Below are positions 5,131 to 6,238 of a stretch of 6,238 nucleotides of DNA, piece after piece. Each line of letters begins with the position of its first letter. Position 1 is the first letter of the stretch. The notes below the pieces were generated by a model. The model did not search any database. It saw only the letters and a program-made list of their open reading frames with translations, and was not told the origin of the DNA. The stretch is from an uncultured Alistipes sp. (lineage in GTDB: Bacteria; Bacteroidota; Bacteroidia; Bacteroidales; Rikenellaceae): positions 1 to 6,238 of the forward strand of contig CAUDHE010000116.1 in assembly GCA_958449275.1 (NCBI GenBank), written 5' to 3'. A program made the translations under genes and the position numbers.

Positions 5131-6238
5131 ATGTCTTTCCCCAATTATATTCAACTCGATTCGATGGATTGCGGCCCGACATGCCTGCGAATTATCGCTG
5201 CATTTTACGGTCGGCACTACTCCCTGCAAAATCTGCGTGATCGCTGCCATATCACGCGGGAGGGCGTTTCGTTGTTAGGTATCAGCGATGCTGCCGAGAG
5301 TATCGGTTTGAGGTCGGTCGGTGTAAAACTTACCTGGCCGCAGCTCCGCGACGAAGCCAATTTTCCCTGCATCGTACATTGGAATCAGCGGCATTTCGTG
5401 GTCGTCTATAAAATCGAGAAGAAACGCGGGCAGTGGTGGGTCTATGTTTCCGATCCAGCCGTAGGATTACTCAAATATAGCGAACGACAATTTCTCAAAT
5501 CGTGGTTGCAGACTGGAGCCGAAGATTCCGTTTTGCAGGGCGACCTTTCCGGCGATTCCTCGGCCAAAGGCATCGCCCTTCTGTTGGAGCCGAAACCGGA
5601 GTTCTATGCCGAGCAAGGTGATGAGGACAAACGGCTGAATTTCGCCTCGATGCTGCGTTATCTGCGGCCTTACAAATCCTACCTGCTCCAACTCGGCCTT
5701 GCGATGCTGATTGCTGCCGTACTCGGTCTGATTCTTCCGTTCCTGACCCAATCGGTCGTCGATACGGGTATCGGGAACAGCAACCTTTCGTTCGTGGTCA
5801 TGATTCTCATCGCACAGGTGGTGCTGACGCTCGGACAGATGGCCAACAACCTCATCCGTTCGTGGCTGATGCTCCACATGACCACACGCATCAGTATCTC
5901 GCTCATTTCGGACTTTCTGGCCAAACTCATGCGCCTGCCCATCGCGTTTTTCGATTCGAAGATGGTCGGGGACATCATGCAGCGCATCGGGGATTACAAC
6001 CGGATCCAGACATTCCTGACCGGCTCGCTGCTGAGTATCGTGATGGCTGCCGTGTCGCTCGTCATATACAGTGTCGTGATGGCCGGGTACGACCTCGGCA
6101 TCCTCGGCGTATTCCTGCTCGGCAGCGATCTTTATATCCTGTGGGTATTGATATTCCTCAAACGCCGCCGTAAGCTGGACTATATGCGCTTTCAGGAGTC
6201 GGCCAACAACCAGAGCAATATCGTCCAGCTTATCAACG
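5131..6238 (+). CDS. lanT: C39-peptidase ABC transporter (LanT), 5' part, cut by window end
   Basis: The window contains 369 codons without a stop; the gene continues beyond the edge. Residues 1 to about 125 form a C39 (bacteriocin-processing) peptidase domain: Q8 and the catalytic C14 in QLDSMDCGPTCL, H88 in QRHFVVVY and D108 in SDPA complete the active site. A linker leads to an ABC transporter membrane domain starting near 170 (LRYLRPYK). Hydrophobic segments lie at about 185-205, 219-237, 299-317 and 322-343. LPIAFFDSKMVGDIMQRI, with a typical FFD...GDI pattern, is the cytoplasmic loop of exporters. The ATPase domain is expected past the window. The role is to cleave the precursor after its GG and export the core across the inner membrane, usually with HlyD/TolC-type partners in Gram-negatives. 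The ATG at 5131 puts the catalytic Cys at residue 14, normal for C39 domains. GC is clearly higher (37 of 60 bases in 6001-6060) than in the precursor gene. Confidence 0.94.
   Translation, partial: MSFPNYIQLDSMDCGPTCLRIIAAFYGRHYSLQNLRDRCHITREGVSLLGISDAAESIGLRSVGVKLTWPQLRDEANFPCIVHWNQRHFVVVYKIEKKRGQWWVYVSDPAVGLLKYSERQFLKSWLQTGAEDSVLQGDLSGDSSAKGIALLLEPKPEFYAEQGDEDKRLNFASMLRYLRPYKSYLLQLGLAMLIAAVLGLILPFLTQSVVDTGIGNSNLSFVVMILIAQVVLTLGQMANNLIRSWLMLHMTTRISISLISDFLAKLMRLPIAFFDSKMVGDIMQRIGDYNRIQTFLTGSLLSIVMAAVSLVIYSVVMAGYDLGILGVFLLGSDLYILWVLIFLKRRRKLDYMRFQESANNQSNIVQLIN

Noticed and set aside
5467..5987. Minus-strand open frames within the transporter gene
   Set aside because: Antisense shadows of a GC-rich coding region with clear C39/ABC exporter motifs on the + strand.

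Overview
The window holds most of a class I lanthipeptide (lantibiotic-type) biosynthetic cluster, all on the + strand. The likely source is a member of the Bacteroidetes, probably a gut Bacteroidales. The reasons are the split dehydratase layout, a GG leader of the Bacteroidetes type (LRLKKEII near the N-terminus), the absence of Shine-Dalgarno sequences before the genes, and a C39-peptidase ABC exporter. The mixed GC, about 40% around the precursor and about 60% in the exporter, would fit an Alistipes-like or related genome, but this is a guess.

Layout: 1-192 is an AT-rich leader region with a small hairpin and weak promoter candidates. 193-2358 encodes the N-terminal (tRNA-dependent glutamylation) half of a LanB dehydratase. 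2330-3223 overlaps it by 29 nt and encodes the separate C-terminal (glutamate elimination) half. 3249-4442 encodes the LanC cyclase with its full zinc site. 4443-4761 has no intact gene, but two adjacent reading frames look like pieces of a decayed secreted-protein gene. 4762-5043 encodes the precursor peptide: a 22-residue GG leader and a 71-residue core with ten Cys and a tandem CPT repeat. 5074-5111 is a perfect 38-nt palindrome. 5131 to the window end encodes the N-terminal part of a C39-peptidase ABC transporter (LanT), cut off by the window edge before its ATPase domain.

How they should work together (inference from family knowledge): the two LanB proteins use glutamyl-tRNA(Glu) to glutamylate Ser/Thr in the core and then eliminate glutamate, giving Dha/Dhb. 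LanC adds Cys thiols to these to form (methyl)lanthionine rings. LanT cuts after the GG and exports the product. No separate LanP protease, immunity gene, regulator or radical SAM enzyme lies inside the window.

The most interesting part is the precursor core. It is long for a lanthipeptide and contains a ladder of Thr-Cys pairs at regular spacing, which suggests a string of similar small rings. I know of no characterised product with this core, but I could not search for one.
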